Assembly: GCA_029207755.1 (NCBI GenBank)
Contig: JARCOQ010000001.1
Span: forward strand, 89,329,637 to 89,393,636
From: Chamaea fasciata
Taxonomy: Eukaryota; Chordata; Aves; Passeriformes; Sylviidae
Direction of reading: 5' to 3'
DNA length: 64,000 bases
Below the pieces are notes generated by a model, which was given only the letters and a program-made list of their open reading frames with translations, did no database searches and was not told where the DNA came from. Below are positions 13,028 to 27,645 of the stretch, in pieces. Within the stretch, counting starts at the first letter, position 1. Every line of letters begins with the position of its first letter. The position numbers and the translations under genes were made by a program.

Positions 13028-16000
13028 TCGTAAATTATCTTTTCTTTTTCCCAAAAGAAGCAACTTTTTCATTTCAGCAAGAGTAGTTTCATTCAGCTTC
13101 TTCTGTCTTATTTAAACCATTTATTTGATGCATTTTTAAAAAAGAAACCAAAGAAAAGGATTTAAATTATAAAAAGTATAGAAAAGAAATTCACTTTTTA
13201 GAAAGTTACTAGTAATTTAATCCAGAAGAATGATCACAAAGTTCAGCAGTTTCAGCAGCTACTTCTCCTTTGGAACTAATAATAATAGGATGATTTTTTT
13301 CTAGCATCTACAATTCCATATCTGAGTTATTCTCTGATTCTTTAAAATAATCATTCTAATTGTGGAGGTATCACCTCTTTAAAAACAGGTTTGTTCATTC
13401 CGTGTGTGAGCCACACCCTGAAAAACTGAAAGGCTTTGCACATGCCTAATTTAAGATTTAACCTGGCATCAATGTTAAACCTGTTTCAGTCTGTCATTCT
13501 ATTGCTTAAAATGCTGTGTAACTCAGGGGTTTCTATTTGCTCCTTTAGCAAATCAATTACAATCTGCCATGGTTTACAACTTAATTCCTGCAGCCTAAGG
13601 TTCACAGTGTTCTATTCTTTCACTGAATATAATTGGGGGAAAAAATTCACTGCCTTTTTATTTTGTTTTTCGTTGCATTGAATGTAACAAGAAGAGCCAG
13701 CTTGATAGCACTGTAAGCTAAACTCTCATAACTGTGCTCAGGGCAGCCAACAGACAGTCAGAGCTTGTCACACAGAGACAGAAACAGAAACCTTCAGCCT
13801 TTCACATACGTGCAGCTGCTTTTGTGTGTTCTTACAGCGCTTTTCAGCAATGTCTTCGTTGCTGATAACCAAGAACAGGATGGGTATCGCTCGTGATTGC
13901 TCCTGGACTTCTGAACAGGTTTTGTGGGAATTTAAAAAAAGGGTTTGTTAATTCATGTTTCTTCAGGCAATCATGATACTATAGTCTAAAAGATCCCTAG
14001 CTTTAGAGCTGCAGAATCCCTGGGAAGTTCAGGAACCTGGCTCTGCGGTGGCCTTTTCTGAAACAAAGGTCAGTGAGCCACAGGCAGACTTGCCAAGTCA
14101 ACTGCTTTTCTCTGGTGACAAAAGCTTTGTGGTCTTATCCACGGATCTGTTGGGAAACTTGGCCAAGCTACTGCTTTGTGTTGTCTGAGACACAATATGT
14201 GTGTCGAATGAAGTTTCATACTAAGTGAGAGTGATTTCAGTAAATGGAAGTAAACTTAGTGTTGAAAGAGCTTAAAATCCATCCTGTGGCTCCATATATG
14301 TTATTTCCAATTTATTACAGTTCTAATGAATTCCTAGATTCATCAGGAATCTATTAATCTGATTCATCATCAGAGAATTATCTTCCAACTGTTTGGATTA
14401 GCTTGGGATCAAAAAATAACCTCATTACTGTTACTAACACCTCATTATTGTTAACTCATTGTTTCCTATGCCAGTGACCTTTTAAACACAGGGATTTAAT
14501 TCCTTTATTTTAGGGGATCATTTTAGGGATACAAAATCTGGAGAGGCCATTACCAGTTATTTTAAATAGAGTCATAGAAATGTTTTGACAGTTGGAGGTG
14601 GCTTGGGGTGGCAGTTTTGCTTTGATATTGTCATGGGGCGTTTTAGTTTTGAATGAAGATGAAATTTGGACCATGACAAATGCATGATATTTCCTCCTCT
14701 CCCTTCAAACTTCTTTTTGTGAGAAATGGGCCTTAATACTGAAAAGGCTGTGAAAGCTGAAGATTTTATTGTATTGAATCTCTCCAGTATAATATTTTCC
14801 CCTATTTTCCTTTTTCTCTGTTGATTTGCATCTTAGGTTAGGGTACCTGTTTAAGGCAAGAACTGTGTGTTCACGTGGTGTTAATCAGCCAGGATATCTT
14901 TAGAGACAAATTCAGTAAATTTTTCCGTTAATGTTTTAGAAGGGCACTCTATTTTTACCTAGTACACTTTGGGTTAGATGCTCAGTTCTTCTTGGTCTCC
15001 AGACCATACAGGAAGCTCAGAGATCTGCTGGTTTATAGCCACTGCACATCTGACCCAGTGTCCATGCAGTTATTTCACTGAAATATAATCTGAAACTAGG
15101 AATGGGTATGCTGCTAAGGATTTAAAACTTCGTTTATGTGACTGGTGTAGCAAAAATACATGCCAATCAAAAGTGGCTTCTATATTAAATATTTTTAGAT
15201 CATTGTCCAGTCATGCCCACACAGACTTCCTAATAGAGCTGGAATTCAGACACTGGACAGAGATATGGCACTGGGGAAGTGGGAGCTCTGAGGTGTTGAC
15301 AGGGATCAATGAATCATAGACTGATATCAGTCAAATATGTTACCTCTCCTAATATTTTATTAACCTCAGAAGCCTCAATCTAGGTACTTACAGCAAAGTA
15401 TGTATATGTCACATTCCTGTGTGCATCACAGACCAGATCCTGTAGATCAAAAGCTCAGTGGCTGGACTTTGCACTGGGCTTTATAAGAATAAATCGAACT
15501 TGAGAGTTTCAGTGATACCTGTTGGTGTTGCAACTGGTCTGGGTTCAGATAGCTCTGCAGTGTTACAGCTCAGCACAAACACACTCACATGGAATTTGTT
15601 ATGGATCAATTGACTCCAATCAACTTTTATGATAATTTTCCCATCAAGTTCCATCTGTTTCAGAAGGATGACAGATCTGAATTTGTAGGACTCTGTCCTT
15701 TTGTGTTATCAGGAGGACATAGTGACATATTTTGAGTCTGGCAGCACCGTTGGCTATTTTGGTCGGTGTTACACAGGATGAGGTGGGATTGGCCACTACC
15801 AGCTCTATGGCTGTGTTGTAACAGCAAATATTTTGTTAGCACTACAGGTTGTAACTACTGACACTAGTGATGCTGTCCAAAAAAGGAGGAAGATAGTAGT
15901 GGTAATGCATAAGATAATGCTCAAATTAATACAATCGCTGTTTCAGTAGTTGAGGCATTGTTGGCCTTTATTGCATGTCCCTGATCAGTTCTGAAATTCT

Positions 16001-16342
16001 GATGCAGCTTTGTGAAGAAATGACACTGTCTATCGTAATTTTGCTTAAATGCCACAACTTTTTACACTTTTTCACAACTTCTTAGCCCGTCTTTTAAAAG
16101 TTATGGGTTTGCTACGATTATTTATTCAGTAAATGCATGCTACTTTCTTTTGGTTGAAGAGAAGTCCTTTAACAAGTAGATGCACTATATTGATTCACTG
16201 TCTTGGCTAGGTAGAAATGGCCATTAAGACTACAATAATTCCAGCTCAAATATTTTGAAATAACTTGTATAATCCGCCCTTGTATTTTTTAATGTTAAAA
16301 AAAAAATTTTCTAGCAGTGTTTTTATTTGGTTGTTTTGGTGG

Positions 16343-16361
16343 TTTTTTTTTTTTTTTTTTT
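16343..16361. repeat. T19 homopolymer
   Basis: Nineteen consecutive T. It could be the tail of a minus-strand retroposed sequence, but I do not recognise a parent in the bases that follow. Confidence 0.9.
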
Positions 16362-19300
16362 AACAACAGCCACAACAATATGTCACAAGATAAACTCGGT
16401 GAAAGCTACACAAGGACAAATCCTGGCCCACAGACACTAACTTTATTTGAGATTCTCGCACACAGTCATCTGAGACATTTGTGTTTGCAGCTTCATATCA
16501 TTCCACCTGAGCTAGTTACCTGGCAAGCACATCTTTGGTGTTCCACTTGCTGTCTGGCTCTCAGTCCACACACAGATGCATGCATGCATGTTCACACCAC
16601 AGGGAGCAAAAGTGACTAAATACAGCTGACACACGGAGCAACAAAACAGTAGAAATGTTGAGGAAAAGGCTGGGTTGAAAAGACTTTTGACTTTCACCCA
16701 ACTATGTTTGGCTGTATGTGTGTAAGCAAAACCAGGCAACTTTGTGTCAACAGTAAAATGATTTGTTGATTAAAAGAAAATAACCAATATCTAAGAAATA
16801 CATTTGTATACATAAAGTGAATGTGTTACATACATGTTTGGTATGCCACAGCATACGTGAGAGAAATTCAATATGCAATTATGTGATTTTTTTACTATAT
16901 TTGGTTAATTATTTCATACCTTAGTATTTGATGATAGGGATTCAAGTCTGTGGCATCTGTTCTTAAATTACAGTCTGTGACTTTTAGAGAATTACAAATG
17001 TTCATTTTCAAAAGCTGCATGGGAATACATATCACATGTAATGTAAACACTGTGCAGCATCCCCACTGTGTCAGTTCTATTAACTAGATGCTGACACTAG
17101 ATTTAGTAGTAGATTTGAAAATAACCAAATCAAAAATATAATTCTCACCAAGCGCTTGGAGATCACTGGGCACTTCCACTTGCCCTCATAAAAGAACATT
17201 TAATTGGATTACATACTTACAGAATTTGGGTATAATGATTTTCTTCCAGGCAAAACTTTGTTTCAAATGACGGAAGGTGTGGTGCTTTATGTTCCTTCTA
17301 TTTTTTATTTCTCTTTGACATTTTTTTCTTTAAAGAACTATGTACTAAAGACACCATTTTCTGATATCATAGTTAAGGGTCTCTCAACCTGATAGTGAGA
17401 TAGCAGTAGAGTTGCTGTTGATACAATACATTCATAATTTGTTTTTATATTGTTTTTGTGATTGTCTCTAGGAACTGTCTTTAGGATTTAATTCAGTATT
17501 AATCAGAGAGGCAAAGTTAGGCAATCACTGTCTTCTATTTCTTTTTGAAGAACTAAAAAATCAGCAGAAAACCTTTTACATAGAGAAAGTAACACTACAG
17601 AAGCAAACTTTATCTTAGGTGAGCCAGTCCTCTTTGCATCCTTTTACAAGCAGGAGAAAGAGGATCCTTCTGACAGTAATTCAGAGGATCTATGTGTCTG
17701 TCTCTTGACTAAAGAGCAGGATAGAGAATTTTTCTTGAGTAAGGTTAAGCCTGTGGGGATGACTCTTAATTTTTTTCTGGTTTTCTGCTTTGCACCAGAC
17801 AACAGTATTCAGTGCTGATAAACGTAAGATAGAGAATCATAGGATTTGGCATTATGTGCTAATGCTTGTGTAATTAATTACAGGAACAGGAGGATGTATA
17901 TACTATTTGATTTTTTTTTTTAAGGAGCAAAGTACTTAAACCCATTCTTGCCATTTAACTTGATGCAGCCCAGATATAGAAAGTGATTCTGTGTTTTGTA
18001 TACTGAATATGTAATCCCATTCTCTTTTCTCACTGTCAAAGATATCTAGTGATCTCATGTGGAAAGTTCAGACTGCTGTGTCATGGGTCAGCATATTTGG
18101 TTTCTCTGGAACCAGGCAACCCCAACTTTGTCTATTCCAAATAACAACATTTCTTATTAATAGGGTTCTTTCTAGAGTATTGATAGTACTTGGCAGGAAT
18201 GGAGAACTATGTGTGCTAGGTGATGGCTTAGTTAATTGTATAATTTGGTTCTCCTTTATTTCATGAGCTGACTTGAAAATTCCTTCTTTTTGTACCAGAG
18301 AAGCATTTTGCAAGTGTTAAAAACCAAACTGGGAATGAATTTGGGATTTTTGTTCTCAGGTCTGGTAACAATCTTATGTCTTGCACAGATCTCACAGCTC
18401 TTATGACTTTTGAGGTGTTTTTAAATCATCTGTTAATGCACTTTATTAAAACCATCGAATCTGTAGACAAGACTACAAGACCCAACACAAACTTCTCTGA
18501 AGGTATCTGGAGAGCTGTCCTTAATTCCTCTGTGCTGTAGAGAAGACCACTAGACCCTTTAAGAGGTAAACTGTTTTCAGACAGTATGAAAATGTCTGTG
18601 ATTCTGTTAAAAACCTTCCTCCCGACCTCTGCTGTACTTGAACCTGCCAGTTCTATGGCTGCTTCTCTACTGACCATTGTAGTGACCTAACTAACTGGTT
18701 CTGAAAATCAAGCTGCAAGCTCCTCTTAGTGTTTTTCAAGGCCTCGTAATACGTTTCCTTTCTCCCTCTAACAGTTTTAAAATGAGCATACAGAATTCCT
18801 TTTCCTCTTCCTGTGTGTCCTGGTTTTCGCCAGTTAGTCTCCAGTTAGAATTAAACCCCAGCACTGTGTTATGAGTTTCAGAGAGGAGAATGCAAGGAGG
18901 TGAACAGAGGATGCTTCCTCCAGAGTGGTAGAGGAGGGTTCCTTTCTCGGCCTTGTTCTGCAGCCTCGTGCAGTGTTTATAAATGGATTTTCTGAGTTCA
19001 TGACCTATTTCAAAACAAGTGCTGGAAGCCAACACATTTTGTCCTGGCTCATCTGGGAACAGTGGGCACCTGTTGCACAGAAGATTCTTCACCCAGGCCT
19101 CTCCTGTGGCTAAATCTGAGATTCTATCTGGGTAAGAAAAGGTCTTGAATAAAAAGGAACAGCCCTGAGGGAATCACATAGAAACTTAAATGATATGCAG
19201 ATAAGATTTTTGGAGTTTTTAAAATTGTCATTATTTTCTAAACATTCAAGCATGTTTATTCAAATGCATTATTAAAATCTAGTTAGGACTTCATCATTTC

Positions 19301-20540
19301 TAAGTGCCTCATATGACCAGATTCCATTTTACTTTTGCCCGAATGTGGAAAAAAAGGAAGGCAAATAGATTTGAAATTTAATTTTGAGTACATTTAATTA
19401 GATGGCAAATAGAATTTCCTTTAACCAAATAAGTTTGGGATGAAATTTTACAAACCATTCTACATGAAAGTGTTACCTGCTTTCTAAAGTGCAAAAGAAT
19501 GCATGTGAATCACCACGTGTGTCTCAAGTGTCTCTTATGCAGTTAAGAGGAGCCTGTGTATAAAGATTTTTCTTGACCATGAAAGTCAAAGGATTCACAT
19601 GTAGTAAACTATGTTTCTTAAATATACATAGAGCCTTTTCCGTGTCAGTTCCAGAGGCTGCAGTCTGCAGGAGTAGTGTAAGGATTTGTGATACTGTCGG
19701 GATAGTGATTCGAAATTGTAAGCTGAAATGTCCTGAAATTTCTTCTAAGTTTCAGAGGTGTTTCATACAGTGTGGGACATTTGACAGGTTCTAAGAGAAG
19801 AGAGAACCAAGATACATGAGAGCTGTGGAACAGCAAGAGGTGAGATTTGTTTATCTGGTCATAGATCATTGTATTTTCATCATTTTGGTGATTTAGCACC
19901 ATGCTCTCCTCCTCCTCTCAGCTTCCCAGCATTCACTAACAGCAAAAAAGAAAATTTCAGTTTGGTGCATGAAAATATCAAAAGGACTCAAATGAGATTC
20001 CTGTTAGGGTAGAAATAGGCTTTGGAAATCTGCTGTCATCCCATCAGCCCACAGAAACACTCCAAAATACCGTATTCTGGGGGAGAGAATGGAAAATATC
20101 TAGAGCACCAAATGTGACAGCTGGAGACAAATTTTTAAAAATTGGGTAGTTGTGTTATGAGGAGTAAGAGAGGCAGCTGGGAGATTTAAAAGAGAAGGCC
20201 TGGGAGCAGCTGAAATGTGCAGCAGTCTGTTAGCTAGAGCATCTGAGAGCTAAACGGCTGCATGTGATGAGAAAACATGCCAAAATGATGAGAAAAACAG
20301 CTGGAGAAAAACAAAATTTCAAAGCCTCTGAAACAGGGATGGATATGCAAATTGTGCTAACTATCGAATCAGTAAATGAATTACTTAGGTTTTTTTCCCT
20401 CTCTGCTCTTCTAAGTTCCTCTTGTTTTCACATGCAAGTGTCCTTTCCTGCTGCCTCTTCTTCTTGACCTTTTGATTCTCAGTTTTTTCCTCCACAAAGA
20501 ATCAGTATTTCTGAACAGTACTGTTCATTTGCTTATAGTC

Positions 20541-20714
20541 TCTTAGGTCGATATTTTAACTGGTTATTTTTAAAATTTCCTCACCTTATTAAGACTTTCC
20601 CTGCCTGTTTTTCTGAATGTGAAAACCTCTTAGGTCGATATTTTAACTGGTTATTTTTAAAATTTCCTCACCTCATTAAGACTTTCCCTGCCTGTTATTC
20701 TGAACGTGAAAACC
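20541..20714. repeat. 87-bp tandem duplication
   Basis: Two adjacent 87-bp copies (20541-20627 and 20628-20714) begin tcttaggtcgatattttaac and differ at only three positions by my reading. They contain no gene. Confidence 0.95.
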
Positions 20715-23700
20715 TCTTGGTGGAACATCATTTTCAGTGAAGGAAATGCACAGATAGCAGTTGATTTTAATAGCCCAAGTGTCATTCTGGGTAGGACCTG
20801 TAAGATTTAGGTGGCTTTGTATTACAGAGGTCTAGCTGGAGGAGTTGGCAGGCTTGACGGGTCTGATGAACTGCTTCTAGAGTGGAGCAGGGTCTAACCG
20901 AAGTTTGTAGTAAGAACATGGTGACTTTGGAAAGTAAGCTTAAAGAATACATAGATTTTCAATGTTTTATGCATTATACTTGCAACTGTATTTTTGTATG
21001 TATTTTACCATACATATCATTTCTAGTTTACTTTTATCCAATCACATATTTGAATCTAGTCAAGGTGTGTTCATCAGTGATGTAAAGACATATGCCAATA
21101 TCTGATACAATAGCATGTTCTTCACCTTTGAAACTGTGTCTGCTGTTTTTCAGTTGTGAAAGCAAGAGACAGTATGTATGTATTTTTCCCATAGATCATA
21201 AGGAACAAAGAGCTTATGTGAGAAAAAGAGTACAGGAGAAGATCTTTCTGTAGTTTCTGTTCCGTCAAAAATTGAAATACAGCAACATGAAAAGAGCAAA
21301 CATGCTGTCTGTCTTCTCTGAAGCTGTTTGCTAATGACCCCCAATGAACTAGAAAATGTTAGAGAGCATGGTCTCAGCTTGAAGTCCGAGAGAAGAAAAA
21401 AATAGCAGACAAAGAGAAGGATGCAAAGCAAGTTAAAGAGAATGAAGATAGGTAATAATTATTTTACAACAATAAAGCCATAAAAAAATTTGGTATCTTT
21501 CATGCTGCCTGAGGCACGCTGTTGTGTCCAGGAAGAGCAATCAGCAGTTTTGAAGGGCACGAAAATAGACTCACATAAATAGTAATAAATAGTAATAAAA
21601 TAATAGACTAAATTGAAAGGGGGAGAGAGTATAAAACTCCATATTGAAATATAGTAGAATGAGCCTTTTTAAAAGACATCTGAATTATTACCACTTATTA
21701 TTGCTGAAGCATAATTCATTGTGCAGCTTATATTAAAATTTTTAATTAAAGAAAATAATAGTGTCAGGTCAAACGATTAGAATCCAATATGATAAAATAC
21801 TAAATGAGACAGAAAGCACAGGAAGCACTTTCCCTTTTCCAGTTATGGAAAGTGATGCTTGTCTGGCAAAGAGAAAAATACTCGGACTGAGTGAAAAAAC
21901 ATGATCATGGTGCAAATTAATTGTTTTCAAAGAAAGCATTTAAATTAATTTTTCAGTCACCTGAAAGCCTTTGATTGTGTCTTTTCAAATAAGATCTATT
22001 GTTTTGGAAGCCCTTGCCATTATATACCTCTAACAGGAACAATTAAACAAAAGCATAAACTTGCAAGGAATTCTGCATATAAGATGTAGTGTTGCATGTT
22101 TTATGCTTATGTAAATTATTCTCTTGGAATAAGAAATTTCATCTTCCCTTTTTTATTTTCTCCATGATTAGCAGCAGACTAGGAAGTTTATTATTCTACA
22201 TTCTGGTGTAAATGTAGATGGCCTCTGCTTTAACAAAAAAAAAAAGTCTGAGAAATGAGTGCAGGTGCATGTATCTGAAAAGAATTGAGATAGTGGATTT
22301 GAGAAATAATGGGGGAGGAACTGTACAGCTAGGTTTTTTCAGTGCATTGCTATTGGTAGTTGAAATAGCTCTGCCTTCTGCACATCCTGCTTAAGAAGGT
22401 CTGTGTCAGTGGCTTGTACCACCTTGTGACTTAGGAGAATTTCCCCCCAGGACAGCTGCCCAGGGTTGCTGCAGACGTTGAGAACAAAGGATTCCAGTTG
22501 CAAAAGGAAAAATGTTTTGGTCAGTTGTATTTTTAATTAACATGAGGCAGTGGTGGAGAGACTAAACTTGCAGGACCTTCTACAGCAGGCCCATGAACCT
22601 GTATATCCAGACAAGCTGCTGTGAAATCTACAAACTAGGGATGTGCATAGGCAGCTCCATTTAAATGGATCACAATACATCCATTCCATAGTTGGTGTGG
22701 CTTCCATACATTCTGCTCTTTGAGTGATCTTACTCAAAACATCATTTCTCAAACAATCCCAAGATGAGGTACTTTCTGCTGCTCCTCAAAAATGAGAACA
22801 TGTACAATTTCAGCACTGATGATTTGCCTCAAACTCTGGGAAATAAACTGAGCATTGCTTAAATATTTCTTTTTCCCCTCCTCTCCTCTACACCAAGTCA
22901 TTATCTGAAGAGGAGGAGCCTTCATCACAAACATGAACATGTTCCTGTCCTTTTCTTCTTTCTAACACATCAAATTGAACAACAGGAATTGTTCTTCCAC
23001 TAAACCCACACAGGTGTCAAGAGTGGGTTGTTCCCATTCTGTAAATTTGAGAGCCGCTCAGTGCCTGGTAGAACACAAAGCTGCTTGAAGGATGTGCACA
23101 CTGCTTGCACTGCTCAACAACAAGGCCCTCATGAGTTGTTCTCTGGGGTAGCCAGATAGACTTGAAAACACTAATAATCTTCTGAATACTAGGATAAGTG
23201 AGCAGTGCAGTTAAATAGTTGTTTTCTTGAGATCATTGCTGAATTAGGAATTAAAAGTCAGTATCATTAGATCTTCTACCTGTATGACTGACAGAACCTG
23301 AGACTTTGTAGGTAAATCTGCTTAGACTGAAGGACATCCCACCAAGAATCAATTTCTTTTCATGTTGGCATATTTATGATTTTGTCTTCAAGGGTCAACA
23401 AATGGGCAATAACCACCCTTGTTTTCATGCAGTTAAAACCTGGAGTATCTCCTCTTAGTTTTTGATCTCTAGACAATCATAACATCTTTGTAATCACATT
23501 AAACACCAGAATAAATGTTGAGAATCCATTGAAATCTTTTAATGTTTGCAATTAGTTGTACTTTCACTACCACCAAGCAGACTGTAGTTTTTTACCCCTT
23601 TAGAGCAAAACTCTCTGGTCTCCTGCTGTTCTCTCAGGGCATATTCATGCATTCTGTTTTCAGTCTGGGCCCTGGCTGGATATCAAGCTCATTTGATTGT

Positions 23701-24980
23701 GCCCAAAGCTTACTATTCTGTTCTCTCTGCAGCAATGGCTGTGGCAGTCAGCATCCCAGCTGTCCTGTGGAAACAAGGGATCATTAACAGAGTGTGGCCA
23801 CATTTCAAATAAGCCATATCCTAAATGCAATAGAGACAGTGCCTGCTTCTGCCTAATATTGCCATTCCCTGCATTTAGGAAAGCCAGATTCCTTGAGGTT
23901 CCTGCAGACCCTGTTTGTGTCTCTGCCAGCCTGTATTCTTAGAGAACTGCTGGCAAGCACCACTGCTGTTGTCGAGATCAGGCCAAGGCGCTCCATACGG
24001 TTTGCATTATATCAAAGACAAGACACAACGTCTTTGAAGCCAGCTTCATTCTTAAAGTTCTAGTGGGCACCAAGACCTTCTTCCCCAGAAAGACACTGCA
24101 GTGTTGCTTTCTTTGCCCTTTCACTGGCCTTTACTAAGCTAAACCAATGCATCCCTGCAAAGAAAGCCTTTCAGCTGAAAGGTTTCACCCTTCTCAGGTG
24201 CTTACTCAGCTGAGCTACTGCAGCCATGACGGGGGCAGTTCCCCACTGACACCAGCCCTCTGAAGGCTGGTGGGCACGCTTCTGTTTTCACACTCAGCTG
24301 CTGTACTCAGATTCCTTTTGGCAAGATCCCAGGTGTTGTTAGAGTAGACAGCCCTTCTTGATAAGGTCAGAGGAAAACCAGTTTCAAGACACAGTAGTGT
24401 ACACGGAACTGGTGACATTTACAGAAGAATAAAGCCTGGAGATCTCTTTACTCTCTCTTACATGAAAACCAGTATAAATGATGATGCCACTCAGGTTAGT
24501 GAAATGCTTCACTTTACAGAAAATGAGAAGAGAGTTTAGTTGATAAAGCAGTTCTCTGATGGAGAAAAAACTAGTACTGATGAAAATCAAGAAGGATTGG
24601 TGCATAAACTTACATATTGTGGTGCCTAAACCTTGGCTAATGAAGAACAGATTTTCCTTAAATAGTGCTCATAACATAAATTCATATAAAGGAATCCACA
24701 CTGCTCCATAACCATATATTTAAAAAGAAATTGTAAACTATCCTTATTCCACTAATGTGCTACTTACCATCTTCCAAGGCTAGGAAGAGAGCATACTGGA
24801 CAAAGAGAGCAGCCCACTTTTAAGGTCCTTCATTGCTACTGTGATGAAGAAATTACATTTTAATTGAGAGTGTCCATTACTTAAAAAAGCTTTGGCCATT
24901 GTATGAAAAAAAGGCTTGTGTTTCAGCTTTTTTGTGCTTGGGTTGTTCTTCTTCATGTTTACTTGTCTGCATAAAACAAT

Positions 24981-25036
24981 ATGGTTAAACCTGATGATCT
25001 TAAAATTCTTTATCTAACCTAAATGATTCTGTGATT
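24981..25036 (+). mobile_element. Short CR1 3' end
   Basis: The sequence ggttaaacctgatgatctt followed by tctaacctaaatgattctgtgatt matches a diverged CR1 3' terminus. Only about 55 bp are recognisable. Confidence 0.7.
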
Positions 25037-27645
25037 TCCAAATTGTCCACCTACCCTCAGTGAAAACAAGGTTTTCCTCTAGATTTCCATTATTTCTGTC
25101 TTCATTCAGAAATATTACTAGTGATCAAATTAGGAGATGAATTCCAGCGGTTTGAACAAGTAGCCAGGGTTTGAACAAAACCCAATTTTTGGCAACACTA
25201 TCTCAATAGTATCCACAACCATGAGCAAGTAATCAGCCTCCCCTTTGAAGCAGTTGGAATATGCAGTGGTATGTTTGTTGAAAAACATTCAGTTCAACTG
25301 GTTCTTATCAGGAAAAAAACCAAAAACAATCTACTCTTCTTACTTCCAAGTGCAGGGATATTTTTCTTTTAAGCAATTTATGATTTTAAAAGATAGGGAG
25401 GTTAATATAAAATGTTTTTAAATTATCCAGTTTTATTTGTCTGGGAGACAATTTTGTTTACTGCAGGGTTTTAAACTTTAGCTTCTTTTTGTCATCACTA
25501 CAAATCCAAAAAATATCAACAAAAACAACAAAAGTCCAAGTTTTTCACAGGATGGCAAAATCCCTTGCCTGCATTGCTGGATAAAAATGTGTTTTGTTTT
25601 TCAATGGTGTTGTAAAGGTTGATTCATGTCCTTGCAAGTGCGATGAAAAAACTCTTTTAACAGCCTAATGACAGGTGATGGATTCACTGAGCTTTGCTTA
25701 TGACCTAGCTCTGTCAGTTTTGGTATATTGACATCTTTTCCTTGGGTTCAGATGGAATTGTCAAATTCAGAAGAAATGAGCTGCAGATACGTAGAGCTAT
25801 TTTGTAAAGACTTTTGCAGATTTTGTAAATTTTGAGGTGAAAGACAATGGTGTTTTCTTATTTTACTCAGTTTAAGTGTTAAGAAGGAAGTGACTGGGCA
25901 GCTGCAAGAGCCCCTGCCCTGTAAAGAAATGGGGAACAAATCACTGACAATAGTCACATGTAGAGAACAGAGAAGAAGCAGAAGGCACAGTGAAATCTGG
26001 TCCAAAGATTAACATGAGGATACTGAGCTAAGGATTATAAATATATCAGAGACCTTTAACCAATTAATTTGGATAGCATCTTTTGGCTTTCAGATGTTTG
26101 GTGATGAAACAGACTTTGGTGGGTTCCTCCCTGTTCCCAGACTCTTTGGGTCAAAAATAATGATAGGGTAAGATAGCCCAAATTCATGGCTTATCTCAGC
26201 AAAATTTGCACATGGAACTGGGCAAGATTCCAGAGCTAATTTACTTTATGTTGAGAAAAGCTGATAATTGTTTTATGTGCACATCTGCATGTTTCAATGC
26301 AGTCATGGTTGTAGTTTTCTCCTTATTTGACACTATGTCGATCTTATTTTTTTCTCATTATTTTGCACTGCATTTTGGAGGGATAAAAGTATCTGCAAAC
26401 AAGCCCCCAAAGCCCAATCTTCAGTCTAGTAAGCATTTTGTAAATTCACACATAACCATGTTATTTTTAAACATATGCAGGCTCTTTAGAACTGAAACAT
26501 AGGTTCAAAATAGAATGATTTTTTCTCACAAGGGTTTGAGCACAGCTAGGGAATTGCTCAGTTTAAAATGGGTAAGCATCTGATGAACACGACTAAGAGG
26601 TGCTTTGAGTGGTTTCATCACTATTTTCCTCCTCATATAGTCCATCTATGTGTTTGAAAAACCCAAGAAAAATTAGAATCAATGAAGTCTAGCAATGCCA
26701 AGTTATGTTCACTAGTTAAAAGGAAAATAAATATACTAGGAAAAAATGCAATTCTAGCAGCCAGGTCATCAGTGTAACTTTTCAAGGTATTACACCTTTT
26801 TTAATCTACACATTCCTTAGCAATGTTTCCTAGTTTCAACTTCTCCCTCCCTCTGCAAGAAGCTCAGCACTGGTTACTTTTCAGTATGGAGACTCTTTTG
26901 AAGGTTTTGAAAACTCAACTGGAAATTGTATTATGAGCAATTTTTTGCATACATGCCATCTCTCAAGTAAAATGCTAACAGTTTTTCTGAGCGTTCACAT
27001 ATTTCATAATTATGTGTTTCTCAGTTATTTTATTTTGGTCCTGGTAATGTGAACTGTTGGCATTTCATGTATGTGAGGTGTAACTGAGGTGTATTTTATG
27101 TACAAATGTCTGTTCATTTTTCAAAAGCAAGCGTTAGTGTTCTTGTTGTGTGCCCAAAGGTAAGTTTGCTAGTGGAGGTCGCACATTTACGTTTTTGCTG
27201 ACGTTATTTATTCTGTCAAATTAGAACCAGCATGCAACTGACCTTTATAAGCTGAGTCATAAACTTTTATTCTGTTCCCATTGTGGCTTACCACAAGATA
27301 GACCCCCTCCTCCAGGGCAGCAAGCATTCCCCTTCACACCCCTCCCTGGGTGTGTGTGTCACCTCCAGACAGAGGCAGGGGAAGGCCCAAGGACATTATC
27401 AGGGGCGTGCATCAGAAGGGAGAAGATGCTTTCTTCATCCTGTATCAAAGAGAAGTTTAGTGTGCCATCACTGTGCTCTGCCTTTCTCTCAGAGGGACTT
27501 CTGATTTTGATTCCTACTTGATACCATGTCTTCTAGGCAAACCCCTTGGAGCAAGACTAGGGTAAGGAAATAGAAGAAGAGAGTAGAAAATGGCATTTAT
27601 TGTTTTCCACTCACCTCCCTGCTGGGTGTTTACATGCTTCTTAGC

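Larger units (their letters stand above)
3100..27640. other. Gene-poor intergenic sequence
   Basis: I find only short CR1 ends (near 9480, 12990 and 25000), tandem repeats (3886-3921, 20541-20714), homopolymers and AT-rich low-complexity DNA, for example 12820-12965. The open frames here are all under about 130 codons without recognisable domains. Two possible regulatory motif clusters (6546-6666, 7594-7620) are described among the findings. Confidence 0.65.

Noticed and set aside
17834..17850. Possible CR1 end (gaatcataggat)
   Set aside because: Only about 12 bases match; no further CR1 sequence follows.
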